Origin: Lasiosphaeria ovina
Lineage: Eukaryota > Ascomycota > Sordariomycetes > Sordariales > Lasiosphaeriaceae
Length of the DNA: 64,000 bases
Direction: 5' to 3'
Assembly (NCBI GenBank): GCA_033439765.1
Contig: JAULSN010000001.1
Location: 5,828,001 to 5,892,000 of the forward strand
In this document: one piece after another, positions 11,175 to 22,679 of the stretch
Layout: every line of letters begins with the position of its first letter
Numbering within the stretch: the stretch's first letter is position 1
Translations under genes and position numbers: made by a program
The notes under the pieces: generated by a model
What the model was told of the DNA's origin: nothing
Database searches by the model: none
The model's input: the letters and a program-made list of their open reading frames with translations, nothing else

Positions 11175-14100
11175 TCACCCGCGCTTTCTTGAGCCAGTAC
11201 AAGCAGCCATAATGGCTTGTCTGGCCGTTTTCATCCACTTGGACATGCGGCCCCTGAAGCCTCGATGGTGGAGGGGCAGACCGTCGTCTAGTCGAGCAGG
11301 GATCCTGGAAGGCAGTTGAATTTTGTCGCCATCTACAAGACTGGCAGTCGGTAGGATAGCAAAGTCGATTCCAACATGTTCCATCTCTTTGCTCGTCACA
11401 GTCTCGGGCATCGGCTCTTCTGCGATCCGCAGACGGGATTCGGCGAGGCGAACCCGCAGGTCAGAGAGGCGTTTTCGTAGTCCTCTGGGTGGTCTCCCGC
11501 TTGCTGCGCTCTCATCTGAAAAAGAACTCCGTACTTCAACCGGGGAGACCTGATTAACAAGGGCAACAGACTCTTGTGCAGCGACTATATAGTCGTCGAG
11601 ATGACCCCCTGTCTCACAAAAAGATAGCGCTACCGCCGGAGGGGACGGAGCGGAGCTGCCGATGAACGCATTCTCATGCTCGCACGTTTCGAAATCTTCC
11701 ATGTGACATATGGATCCATTTTCGCTCAAGTTAATCATAGAAGATGTGTTGCAGTCACCCCGAGTAGCTGGTCGCCGGGGCCCCGCGGATGCTTCCCGCC
11801 AGCCTTCGATCTGCTCTGGGATTGTTGTTCTTTTGATGCCGCCCGCCTCTATTTGGCTCTTTGCCAGAGCGCCTCTTGAAACTTTTAATTTCAACTTCCC
11901 GCTCCCAGACTTGGTGGCTTTGTGGTCTTCGCCGCCATAGCTTATTGCTATTTGGGAACTGGCCTCGTCTCGGTCAGGCTGGCTGGTATCTTGGCCAGAT
12001 GAAGAGTTGGAAGCGGCGGGAGAGGGTGCTCCGGCGGTTGGTATCCGCTTCTCCGTGTTACTCTCTGACTCCGCTTTTACATCGCCTTCATTGACGTCCG
12101 GTTTTCGATATACATGATTTCGGTCGTCTCTGGCTCTACTCGTTACCGAAGGCTTGGTTAGCATGGACTGTGGCGTCCAGATCTTCGACAAGTCCAACGG
12201 CGAAAATCGAGCTGGAAGGTCAAGCCTATCAAATGGCATTCTGAGAATATAAGATTCACTCCTGGTCGAGCCGCCCGGCAAAGGGGGCAATGCTTTCATG
12301 AGTTGAGGGACACTATTCTGCAGCCGCAGTTCTCTGACTGGTGAGATGGGATGGGGCGCTAGAATAGGCGTCTGCGGTCGGCTCATGGCCGGAGCTAAAT
12401 TCTGATTGACCACTGATATCAGCTGACTGGTACTGATTTTTGTTACGGCAGGGTTTCGTTTGTGGCCACGGGCACCGGAATCTCCTTCACCACCAGCGTC
12501 ATCGTTGTCTTCAGTGTCGTCTTTGATCTGTGGGCCTTGGCAGCTTTCTTCTCGGGCTGGATCGCCGCTGGAGGCGTCCGGCGATGCTTGCTCTGGGGAA
12601 TTCACCGGCGAGTGTGGCGTGGCAGAGTCTTCCTGAGAGGCCGTGTTTGCAGCTCTGTCGAGGTGCTGAACAAGAGAAGCAAGATCAGACAGACCGGGCT
12701 CGATTGAGTAATACTTGCTCCGGCGCCGGTGGCTACTGGAAGTTGACGAGACGGACTCCTTTTTTGCCCATGAAAGCGGTAAGGACCGATAGATATCGAC
12801 AGTTTGCGAAGACACCCCGGGAGATGAGGCTGCTAATCTTCGGGCATTGTTTCTGTAGGTCTCGTAATCGACCAGATTCGGAGAATCAGTCGGAGATGAA
12901 GCCTCAGTTTCTTCGCCCCTGAGGACAACAGTCTGTTCAATACGAACAACTGTTTTCCCTAAAACCTTGGTCTCCACCTCGTGGCAAGAGGAACTATCAG
13001 CTCCTGCCTTCTCATCTGTCGAGTTGGTTGGGTAATCACTACCAACCCGGCCGCTAGCGCATGATTCCGGAGTCCTGTCCTGTTGTAGTGGCGGATGCTG
13101 TGCAATGACCACTGCCTCGTTGGCCCCGTAGTCTGGCAGTTCTAAGCTTCCTAGTTGAGTGGTAGACCCCAAAAATGGTTGTCCGGGCCCGCCGTAACAA
13201 GAACAAGAGCCACAGAACAGTTCCTCCAAATCAACTTTATCCTCTGAGTTCGGGAGATGACAGCATTGCTCTCTAGTGATAGATAGTTCATGGAGAACTG
13301 GAAAACGGTGGGCAGTCGGGCCGTGAAACCGTACATCGCAGCCATCTTCCAAGACCCTTGGTCGACGCATACTCGCAGCCCGAGTTGGGACGGGGGCTAA
13401 AGGACCGACCAGGACCGGAGGTCTCTCGGAAATACTGTCAAAGTCCTCAGAGTAGTCATAGTAAAAACTGCCGCTTGGTTGAGGCCGGGGGTAATGTCTA
13501 GGTGCTCGAAGGGCACAAGACGTAGGTTGATACATGTCCACAATGGATGTCAGACTAGCGGTCCTCAGACTATGCTCAGATGTGCCGCTGTCAAGCCGGC
13601 TACGAAACCTACCACCCCATGCTGCAGGGGCACTCGCCGACAAACTATGAGGGTACTGAGATCCATACACGGCATCGCAGTCTGAAGACGACAAGCCGGA
13701 TCTTTTGTGTCCGAGACGTGCTAACCCTGGTGCCGGCCGGCGTCCGCGCTGTGGATATGTGGGTTTATATGATCCATGAACTGTCCGCTAGGAAACAGTT
13801 AGACGAGGGACAACTTCAAGAGAGGAGGTAACCAACACGGGATATCCGGTCAATCTCCACCATCCTGCTATAATCAACGCCTCCGTTCTCGGTGACGGCT
13901 GGCGAGGAAGGCCGCACGCCTGGGCGCTTAAGCCTGGTGGGGTAGGGGAAAGGTGAGCGAGGTCGCTGCAACAAGCCTCCGCTGGACTGGCTTTCCATGG
14001 TCCCGGAAGACTTTTGGTGCGGAAGCGGCCTCGAGCTGCAAGTTGTCATGGAGTAGGAGCGTTGGCCTAGCTCATCGAAAGGCGGCGAAAGAGAACTCGT

Positions 14101-14523
14101 GACGGACCTCTGGCTGTCGGACGCATACATGGATATGATTTCCGAGGCCGTGTCTCGGTAGGATGGGAGCCTCCTCCTGTCATCCCTGAGGCTAAAGGTG
14201 TCGAAACCGTCACTGACAGTTGCTCCACCAAGGCTTGTGTCGCCCCAGATGGGCCGGGCGCGATGGGGGCCGTGGAAAGTGGCGGGTGGACGGACCGGCT
14301 TGATGGAGAACAAGCCAATATCTCCCGTCTCGGTGGTAGTCTTGAGCATGCTCTCGAGTGGCCCTGGTGACGCCAGAAGAGACGCATTTTCGTTCACGCT
14401 GCGTAGAGGCCGCGAGAAGGTACGCGAGGGGCCAACTCGGGGTCGATAGCAAACATCGACCGCGTAACTTCGATTGAGCGAACCATGGCTAGCTGAACGT
14501 CTTGCCGTGCGAACCTGCTCCAT
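11175..14523 (-). CDS. Unrecognised fungal protein, two exons, 1,099 aa
   Basis: Exon 1 is 14523-13837 and exon 2 is 13787-11175. The intron is 49 bp with donor GTTGGT, a GTCTAAC branch site and acceptor CTAG, and the join is in frame (DRISR then RTVHGSY). The protein is Ser/Thr/Pro-rich and mostly disordered in appearance. Recognisable local features are a Cys-rich patch (EELFCGSCSCYGG) near residue 410, an acidic segment DDTEDNDDAGGEGDSG, a short helical Arg/Leu segment (LRKRLSDLRVRLAESRLRI) and a basic C-terminal tail (RMSKWMKTARQAIMAACTG). I do not recognise the family. The stop codon at 11175-11177 overlaps a perfect GTGAGT donor, so the true C-terminus could differ by splicing. The start at 14523 is the first ATG in frame. 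Confidence 0.65.
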
Positions 14524-14842
14524 GGAAGCAAGCAGCCGGCGTGGCGAGCGAGAATATGCGATCCGACTCTAGCTCCAACTCGGCGCGTGGAGCTGGGACT
14601 TCGATGGACCGGAACGGATACGGAAACGTGAATTGGGACTTGGACAGGGCGGACAAGACGGTAATCATAAAACGACGCAGTTGCTTGTCGATAACTGCCG
14701 AGACACTCCAGTTGACCAATGCTGGCGAACTTGAGTCCGGAGACGCAACCCCGGGGTTGAGATGGCCGTCCGGGTTGTCACGACCTTGCCCAAGAAGAGA
14801 AGGGGGATTTAAAGAACTGGCACAATCCAAGCTGGTGTCCAT
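14489..14842 (-). other. Possible upstream exon or uORF of the 11175-14523 gene
   Basis: A 117-codon minus-strand frame with ordinary coding composition (it includes VNWSVSAVIDKQLRRFM and KSQFTFPYPFRSIEV) overlaps the start of the next exon by about 35 bases in another frame. It could be an upstream coding exon joined by an unrecognised intron, an overlapping upstream ORF, or chance. No strong splice donor is visible. Confidence 0.25.
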
Positions 14843-17217
14843 ACTGAAAGGTGTACGAAGTAGGTCGAGCTGGTTTCAGCGGTTTACAGGGCTGGCAGGA
14901 ACTATCCACCTTGGACTTCCAATTCCATGGAAAGCCGCCTCGGAATTAAACAAGTACGCTCTCTTGAGGAAGGATCGAGGGACTGGTGGCAAGACAAATG
15001 GAAGGCGCGACATGGCGCCTGGGCTTCAACTTGGACTTGAACTTTTGGACTTGAACTTTCGGATTTGAAAGTGTCGTGCCATTAGTCACAACAAACCCAA
15101 GACTTAAGGGAACTTGGAAGGCGTCGGTCAATTTCAACAGCTAGTCGCCGTATAGCTCTAACCACCAACATCTCCAGCTCTATCATCGTACGTGCACCCT
15201 CTTCTATGCACATGTCTAGTTGCCGGCCGTCCAAGAGCCAACTCAAGTTCAGTCAACAGATGTCGTTGACACTTGTCAAGCCCACACGCCGCCATTCATA
15301 ATATTTCGTGAAACGTTCCGAGGATTTCAGGTACCTAAGGTACCCAGCGTGTGAACACACCTTGTGATGTAAGCAATTTTCTTGCTTGAGTCGCTTGACT
15401 ATAAACATCTCACGGAACGGCGAGAATTGCTGCCTCATCAAGGGCAATGTAACGGCGGGGGAAATGTTTACCCGTTGATCTATCTCGAGCCAAGTCAGTA
15501 CCTAAGGTAGGTATCCCGAATGATTATGAGTGGACTGGTACTTCTGATTAGAAATCTAGGGATTTGCTGCCATGTCGTTCTTTTCGTTGCGCTTCCCTCT
15601 AATTGGGGCGCTGACATTAAACAAAGTTTCAGGAGTCTCCATGATACCAACAAAGCCCAGGAAGGTGGCCGCCCAAAAGCAACGCCTGGTCGTAGCTTGG
15701 CACTGGCCGCGAGAGATGAACAACACCTTATGTATTTTGCAAGATCTCCATTGATGTGCATTGAGTCTGATAACGTCGTTTTAAACATAGTGTCTTCTCG
15801 ATTACGGGCCGATGTCGAGACAATTAGTGCGTCGCTAGAGCCCGTCACTGCTAGCAACTAAAGCGTGGTAGCTCAGGGTAAAAGTGTGACAATTCTCATA
15901 TCTGGCCTCTGACGTCTGACCCGCGATCTATGTAAGCGCCAGTGACATTCTTGCGGCATTGCTAGATGATGTGTCCCGATAATCCCAGACGGTTCGGACG
16001 CTGGAGTCCATTCTTCCTAGCCCGTTGTGCCTTGCGGATTCAGACGAGCCGCTTTTGACTTTGCAAAAGGTTAAGCGGCATCTTGCAAAGCTACAAGGTA
16101 CGGATACCTTACCTACCTTTCCGAGTACATAAAAGCAAGATAGGTGTTCATATCAAGAAAACTTTTGAGAGACGGCGTGACCGGGAGGATAAGCATTAAA
16201 CTCTCCCGGGTTCCATAGACCGTCAACCATCAATCCATCTCTGGTACTAGTATTCGTACCCAAGTGCTTATCGTGGTGGCCACACCTCACTTTCAAAGGT
16301 TGTTTCGCTGCATGAGGCTGTGAGCTTTTGATAACCAGCCCCTTCAGGCCTTGTGGCAGCTGTGGCAACATGGTGCGGAATTGATTGCAGAAAACGGCTG
16401 GGGCAAACCGGGACCCTTGCCAAAAGGCTGATCTCGGGTCCAGTTGGAACTGTGTACTTCGTACTTTGCGTCCCAGAGGAACGGAACAAAGACTTGAAGA
16501 GGGCTTTCCCTGTTCGTACCTGAAAAAGAGCCGCAGAAGCCAGCACCGTCTTAATTCTCATCACTAGGAAGTTTCAACTTTTGTGCTCTAATTATTTTCG
16601 CAGTGGGAATGTTATTACTACTGGACGTGTAGCCTCGTAGTTTCCCTTGCTCAGGATAGTCGTCCATCAAAGTAGCTGAGACTTCCCTTGGGGTTGGCCC
16701 CACTTGCTTCAGCCCTGGCCATTGGTCCCTACCAACGCAGGCCACCCGCCCCTTTGTGAGGCGCTTCTCGAGCCTAGGGGGGCCAAGGCTGGGGGAGCTA
16801 TGCCGTGGGAAAAGACACCTGTTCTCTCGTGCCTGAGAACAGATGGGCTTAGAAATTGATTGCTTCGTATCAGATAATAAAAGTAGCCACATACACTTCT
16901 CTCAGCTCCTGGGAGATTCCAATACACAACCCCATCTCAGTTTTTATTTATAAAGGAACTCTTCCGCCCGGGGTCCTTCTAAATACCCACTCGGTGTTGC
17001 CCGCTTGGTATTTCAATTCTTTATCGTTTTCCTCCCTTCTCTTGAGACACCCCCACCACCGTAAGTCCAGTCCGTCTTCCTTGTGGCACCTCCCGCAACC
17101 GACAACCAACAACACCTCTCCCCAACCCAGCTCGCAATCCGTGGCTCTGCCTGCGACTGTTTGCTCAGAGCCAGTTCACTGACAGAAATCACTCGAACAG
17201 AGTGTCAGAAAGCAAGT
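14524..17217. other. Divergent intergenic region upstream of PDI, 2.7 kb
   Basis: No gene is supported apart from the possible upstream frame noted above. GGTACCTAAGGTA-type motifs occur at 15330-15343, 15499-15514 and 16095-16120. Near PDI, a GTAAGT at 17061 in a pyrimidine-rich leader could be the donor of a 5' untranslated intron, with possible acceptors between 17185 and 17215. Both points are inference. Confidence 0.55.
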
Positions 17218-18847
17218 ATGCATACTGCCAGGAACTTTGCGCTTGGCCTGCTCGCGGCTGCGGCAGTTGCCACTGCGTCCGACGTCGAGCAATTGAAGAA
17301 GGACACCTTCGACGATTTCGTAAAGACAAACGACATTGTCCTCGCTGAATGTACGTGTCTGCCTGTGCTCTCAGTGCCTCTTTCGTGCCTCAACATGCTA
17401 ACACACGCGCACAGTCTTTGCCCCATGGTGTGGCCACTGCAAGGCTCTCGCCCCAGAGTACGAGGAGGCTGCGACATCGCTGAAGGAGAAGGACATCAGG
17501 CTCGCAAAGATCGACTGCACAGAGGAGACGGAACTATGCCAACAACACGGCGTCGAAGGCTACCCTACTCTTAAGGTCTTCCGCGGTCTGGATAATGTCT
17601 CGCCGTATAAGGGCCCGCGCAAGGCTGCTGCGTACGTCCCTGGTCAATTACAAGCTGCTTGAGGCAAACAGAGCTAACCTATCCGCAACAGCATCACGTC
17701 GTACATGATCAAGCAGTCGCTGCCTGCCGTATCGACGCTCACCAAGGATACCCTGGAAGAGTTCAAGAAGGCCGACAAGGTCGTTCTCGTGGCCTTCTTC
17801 GACGTCGCTGACAAGGCTTCGAATGAGACCTTCTCCAAGGTTGCCGACAAGCTTCGGGACAACTACCCCTTCGGTGCCACCAACGACGCTGCTCTTGCCG
17901 AGGCCGAGGGCGTCACTGCCCCCGCCATTGTGCTCTACAAGGAGTTCGACGAGGGCAAGGCTGTCTTCACGGAGAAGTTCGACGCCGAGGCGATCGAGAA
18001 GTTCACCAAGACGGCTGCCACGCCCCTGATTGGCGAGGTTGGCCCCGAGACATACTCTGACTACATGTCGTCGGGACTTCCCCTGGCCTACATCTTCGCC
18101 GAGACGGCCGAGGAGCGCAAGGAGATTAGCGACCTTTTGAAGCCTGTGGCCGAGGCCCAGCGTGGCGTCGTCAACTTCGCCACCATCGACGCCAAGGCTT
18201 TCGGTGCCCACGCCGGCAACCTGAACCTCAAGACCGACAAGTTCCCGGCCTTTGCCATTCAGGAGACGGTCAAGAACCAGAAGTTCCCCTACGACCAGGA
18301 GAAGGCGATTACGCTCGAGGACATCAAGACTTTCGTCGACGACTTCGTTGCCGGCAAGGTTGACCCCAGCATCAAGTCTGAGCCCATCCCCGAGACCCAG
18401 GAAGGCCCCGTGACCGTAGTCGTGGCCAAGAACTACAACGACATCGTCCTGGATGACACCAAGGATGTCCTGCTTGAGTTCTACGCCCCGTGGTGCGGTC
18501 ACTGCAAGGCTCTTGCTCCCAAGTACGAGGAGCTCGCAGCCCTGTATGCCAAGAGCGAGTTCAAGGACAAGGTCGTCATCGCCAAGGTTGACGCGACGCT
18601 CAACGACGTTCCGGACGAGGTCCAGGGCTTCCCCACCATCAAGCTGTTCCCCGCCGGCTCCAAGTCGGAGGCCGTTACGTACTCTGGCGCGCGAACTGTC
18701 GAGGATCTGATCAAGTTCATTGCCGAGAACGGCAAGTACAAGGCGTCGGTCTCTGAGAAGAGCGAGGAGGCGTCGGCGGCGCCTGCCGCCACCGAGTCGA
18801 CCACGTCGGAGGCGGCCAAGCAGACGGAGGACCATGACGAGCTCTAG
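17218..18847 (+). CDS. PDI1: Protein disulfide isomerase, ER lumen
   Basis: PDI oxidises and rearranges disulfide bonds of secretory proteins in the ER lumen. Three exons join in frame: 17218-17350, 17415-17631 and 17692-18847, with GTACGT donors and CAG acceptors, giving 501 residues. Residues 1-20 are a hydrophobic signal peptide. The first thioredoxin domain has the active site FFAPWCGHC (Cys50-Cys53) and the second has FYAPWCGHC (Cys385-Cys388). Two redox-inactive thioredoxin-like domains lie between them, as in the a-b-b'-a' layout. The acidic tail ends in HDEL, the ER retrieval signal. Length and ends match fungal PDI, so the gene looks complete. Codon use in exon 3 is strongly C/G-ending, as in a highly expressed gene. 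Confidence 0.97.
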
Positions 18848-19406
18848 AGGAGAGTTTTTTCTGTATTTTATGCATTTCTCGGTTTTCACTAGGGACAGGG
18901 GCGACTGAAACCCTTTGATTTTGGGGTTGGGAACAAACAAAATACCTTACCGACGCGCATTTTCATATTAATTGGAACGAGGACTCTGACCCGAAAAAGC
19001 CCCTGGGTTCCTGCTCGCGGATTCACATCTGGGTGACTGTTGTTGAAGCCTAGATAGACACTTCAGTATATCGTAACTCCCGTCTTTATGCCTATTTTCT
19101 GTGCTCGAGAACTGGGCCAATGGGTTGCACCGTGTATCTAATCCGTATTCTGTGTCATGTTTCGTGTTTCGTGTTCCTATTAATTTCAGGACACGTTCGA
19201 CGCGGCGAGGTTCTGCCGCTTCTATCAGCCCAAAAATTCAAGTGGGGGGGTATTGATTGGCTCAATTGCCCCTGGGCGGCAGTCAGTTACCCGGGGGAGG
19301 GGCCACGGGTCGGGCTTTGAACATCTCCATCTGTCAACCGTGGAGCATTCACGTCATTCCCCTCGCACCGCCGGAACGGAACAGTCAAAAACTAAAGCAC
19401 TACAAA
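18848..19406. other. Intergenic region, PDI 3' side to next promoter
   Basis: This region is 559 bp with no coding signal. It should contain the PDI transcript end and the promoter of the small downstream gene. No specific motif could be supported. Confidence 0.5.
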
Positions 19407-20323
19407 ATGAACTCGCGGATACTATCGACCGGCGCTCGCGCTCTCTCGAGCGCAACGCTGCGCTCTGCTGCCGCCGCTCGCACCTTCCAGACGTCTGCTG
19501 CGCGGCTCGACGCCGTCGCCGCCGCGCCAATTCCTGCGCGCAAGCCAGTTGGAGCCTTCCGAGGAGGGTATGTTGTGTCGCCTATGTCTATGCCTATGGG
19601 CTGTTGTGTTTCTTCTGCTCTCCCTTTTTTTTGTCTGTCCATGTATAGCGAACGACGACGCCGGCGAACTGCGAAATGAATTAGGAATGAACATGTTTAC
19701 TGACTGCATGCTTGCTTGCTTCCAGTCTCTTCGGCTTCTTCTTCGGCAGCACCCTCGCCGGCGCCAGCGTCTACTACTACGCCCTGCAAGAGTACAAGTC
19801 ATCGAACGAGCTGTTGACCGAGGATATCTACGTGCGTTTCTGCATTTGATACGATACTCCTTTACTTGACACGCCTCCTTCCTTGCATTTGGGTCTTTTT
19901 GTTTGTTGTTGTCGCGTGTGTTTTCTGTGTGCTTGTGTGTGCGTGTGTGTGTTTGTTGGGTTTGGAATACTAGAAGGGGAAAAGGGACGCCCCGACGACC
20001 GGGGCGTCTCGCTCAGCGTAATTCCACCTACCAACACACCGCCTTTCTACCCCCTTTTCTCCTCTCCTCTTCTGGTCCTGCGGGCTTCTCGGTGGCAGGA
20101 GATGGAGAGGGCCGCACACGCTATGCACACGCGCGCGAAGTTGCTCATTCTGCAATGCCGTGTCGTCCACACCACCCCTATTTCACATGGCGGTTGTTGC
20201 GGGACACTGTGGCTAACAGGCGTTGTTGTCGTCTAGAACCTTCAACACGCCGTCGATCGTCTCAGCAAGTACGTGGGAACTTTAGAGGAGAAGATGGAGT
20301 CATTGGAGCGGAAGAAAAAATAG
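19407..20323 (+). CDS. Small mitochondrial-type membrane protein, 117 aa, unknown function
   Basis: Three exons, 19407-19567, 19726-19831 and 20237-20323, join in frame to give 117 residues. The first 45 residues are rich in Ala, Ser and Arg with almost no acidic residues, as expected for a mitochondrial presequence (it includes SAAAARTFQTSAARL). A single hydrophobic segment, LFGFFFGSTLAGASVYYYAL, spans about residues 55-74. It is followed by ELLTEDIYNLQHAVDRLSKY and a short coiled-coil tail ending ERKKK. The conserved-looking core is spread over all three exons, which supports the splicing. The second intron is unusually long for this window (405 bp). I do not recognise a named family; a small inner-membrane or complex-associated protein is plausible. 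Confidence 0.8.
19984..20010. other. GC-rich perfect hairpin inside the long intron
   Basis: GACGCCCCG at 19986-19994 and CGGGGCGTC at 20000-20008 are exact reverse complements separated by 5 bases. The stem can extend two pairs further (one G-U). It lies in the 405-bp second intron of the preceding small gene. No snoRNA boxes were found around it. Confidence 0.6.
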
Positions 20324-20710
20324 ACGAGAAGCATGACTTGACGTGACGATGGGCCCGGGAGAGGGAAAACAAAACAAAAATACGCGGTATTTGGGCCGCT
20401 TGCCCATGTATATGGAAGATTGGAAGGGGGGCAGGCCGGCCTGGCTTGTATGATACATATGGGGGTTTTTATTCCATTCATGGCCGTCAGTATGAAGAAG
20501 CGAAAGGAGCGTATCTTATTGCAATTTATCTGCTCTGGTTGCCGTGTCTATCTATGAGCCCCGTGGCGTCCTGCAAGGTACCCCGTAATGCATACGGTAT
20601 TGTACAAAGCAGTGGGCGGGGCGTGTCTATCACTTCTAATGAAATTCCCGAACGAAATCCGGTGCGTGCCAATTCCACCCCACCTTTTCGCGTCGTCCAC
20701 TTGAACGACC
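20324..20710. other. Intergenic region before VPS71
   Basis: This region is 387 bp with no gene seen. It is the 3' region of the small mitochondrial-type gene and the VPS71 promoter. Confidence 0.5.
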
Positions 20711-21965
20711 ATGAACAACTTTGGCGTCATTGAAGTCGCCGGCGCCAAAAAGACCAACGCGCCGGGATGGGCATACGTGCCCGACACGGGGCCGGCGCCG
20801 GGGTCGTCGGCGCTGCAGCCGGCTAACCGGAAGCGCGCCGCTAGAAACCAGGCGGCTCTCTCCAGCTCCGACCTGTCGGCCCGCCAGGACGCCAAGATCC
20901 GCAAGGAACTCGACGCCCTTGACCGCGACGGCTCCAAAGATGCGAATATCCCCGTGCCGCCCAAGCCGGGCAGAGGTGGGTGCCATTCACAGCTTCGAAC
21001 TCTCTTGGACATGCTTAAATGACAGTTGCCGACTAACTCCTTTGTGAATGTGACCAGCCCAGAACAAACACACGCCAAACGTGCGCAAGATCCTACAGTC
21101 GCAAAAGACCTTCGCCAACCACCTCGACGACTACCGGGCCTTGCTCGCCCTTGCCGAGACGAACCCTGCTGCCGCCGCCGCCCTGAACGCAGCACACCTG
21201 AAGCCCGGTGCCGCGTTTGCTCCCACACCACCCGCTGCCGCGGCAGCAAAGAACTCGCCCGCGCCCACCCCGCCACCACCAACCCAGGCACCCACAAGCA
21301 CCACCAGCAAGCGTTCCGCGGCCGCGGCGAAGCGGGCGGCTGCCGCAGCAGCGCGAGAGGCAAAGGAGGCCGCGGCGCGAGAGGCGGCAGCAGCCGAGGC
21401 CGCGGCGGCAGAAGCGGCAAAGGCGGCCGAGGCCGAGCAGCTAGACACAGCCAAGGACAAGGATGACGACGTGGAGATGACGGACGCACCGGGGGAGGCC
21501 TCTACAACAGAAACAGCACAGACAACAACTGACGGCAGTACCACTACCACATCGGCAGCGCCCGCGCCCGGCGATGTCGAACCGCCGCCGCCACCGCCGC
21601 CCCAAGCCTACCCGCCAGACGGCACCATCCTGCCCGCCTACCGCCGCGCGCCCCCGGCCGCACATCCAGGCGACGGCGACCCGCTGCTGATGTCGCACGT
21701 CCCGTACTTCCCGACGGACGACGAGCTGCGCGCGCTCATGACGGCGCCGCCCCTGAGCTACCTCGACGCGCGCGCCGCCGTCGAAGACGACGACGGCGAC
21801 GGTTACGACGCCTCCTCGGGCCAGCCGACGTACCCGACCCGCCACTTCTGCGAGGTGTGCGGCTACTGGGGCCGCGTGTGCTGCACCAAGTGCGGTTCGC
21901 GCGTGTGCGCGCTGCAGTGTCTCACGACCCACCGCGAGGAGTGCTTTACGCGGTATGGCGTTTGA
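20711..21965 (+). CDS. VPS71: SWR1 complex subunit VPS71/SWC6, HIT-type zinc finger
   Basis: VPS71/SWC6 is a subunit of the SWR1 remodeller, which deposits histone H2A.Z in nuclear chromatin. Two exons, 20711-20975 and 21058-21965, join in frame to give 390 residues. The N-terminal part has the conserved RNQAALSSSDLSARQDAKIR and, across the intron, KHTPNVRKILQSQKTFANHL with DDYRALLAL. The middle (about 125-230) is a low-complexity Ala/Lys/Glu and Pro insert that lengthens the protein. The C-terminus carries the HIT zinc finger from about residue 352: CEVCGYWGRVCCTKCGSRVC followed by the C/H ligands of LTTHREEC. The finger at the extreme C-terminus is typical of this subunit and separates it from other HIT proteins. 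Confidence 0.9.
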
Positions 21966-22679
21966 TGTCCTTTTCTTTGTGTATTTTTTGGAGATTTTCT
22001 TTTCTTTTCCGCTCCTATTCAGGGAGGGGCCGGGGTGCTTCATATCCCAAGGGAAAAAAGATAGACAGAAGAAAAAGGGGTAAGCCTTTTCCCTGGGAGT
22101 AGCATGTTTTTATATTCCCTTCTTTTCCATTTTATTTCTCTTCTATTTGCGGCCAAAAGCGAGACAGAATGATACCCCGTTTTCCAGGCGTTCTAAAGAT
22201 ACAAAAGATATTATAAAACATATGGGCCAGTTTATGTTTGCGTCTTACGGAACTTGTCTTGGGCTCTGAGTGCCTCCCTCGGTATCCTAGATCGTGCCTA
22301 GGTAGGCATAGAAATGGAAGCCTTTGATCCAAGCGCTAAAATTGAAACAGTCCGTAAGGTCAAAAGAGGTTATTATACACCCGCTTATACACGTACCTTG
22401 GTATATCAAATGAGGATAGTGCTTAAGAAATGCAGGTTCTAATACCTACTGTGTAGGGTGTTGGCTGAAATACGGAAGCACCACGTCACGATGGTCACGC
22501 CGCTGCATCGTGCAGATGGGCCTCAGGCAAGAATGGCTCAAACGCAGACACGCCAGCCGCACCCAACTGCTTTCGCCCTCTCCTCCCCAACCCACTCACC
22601 CCGGTGGTGACTCCATCTCTTGTTGACCTCCGCTCAAGACCTCCAGGCGAACGGCCACAGTCCTACTAACCTCAACATC
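21966..22679. other. Intergenic region
   Basis: This region is 714 bp with no gene recognised. It contains one CTAGGTAGG motif at about 22299-22308. The 3' part lies just upstream of the next start codon and includes a pyrimidine-rich stretch at 22565-22625. Confidence 0.5.

Noticed and set aside
15495..15861. Open frames of about 115 codons on both strands
   Set aside because: Neither has a convincing start, domain or composition, and they overlap each other; treated as intergenic.
17648..18940. 430-codon minus-strand open frame opposite PDI
   Set aside because: It is antisense to the thioredoxin domains of PDI and is explained by strong codon bias there.
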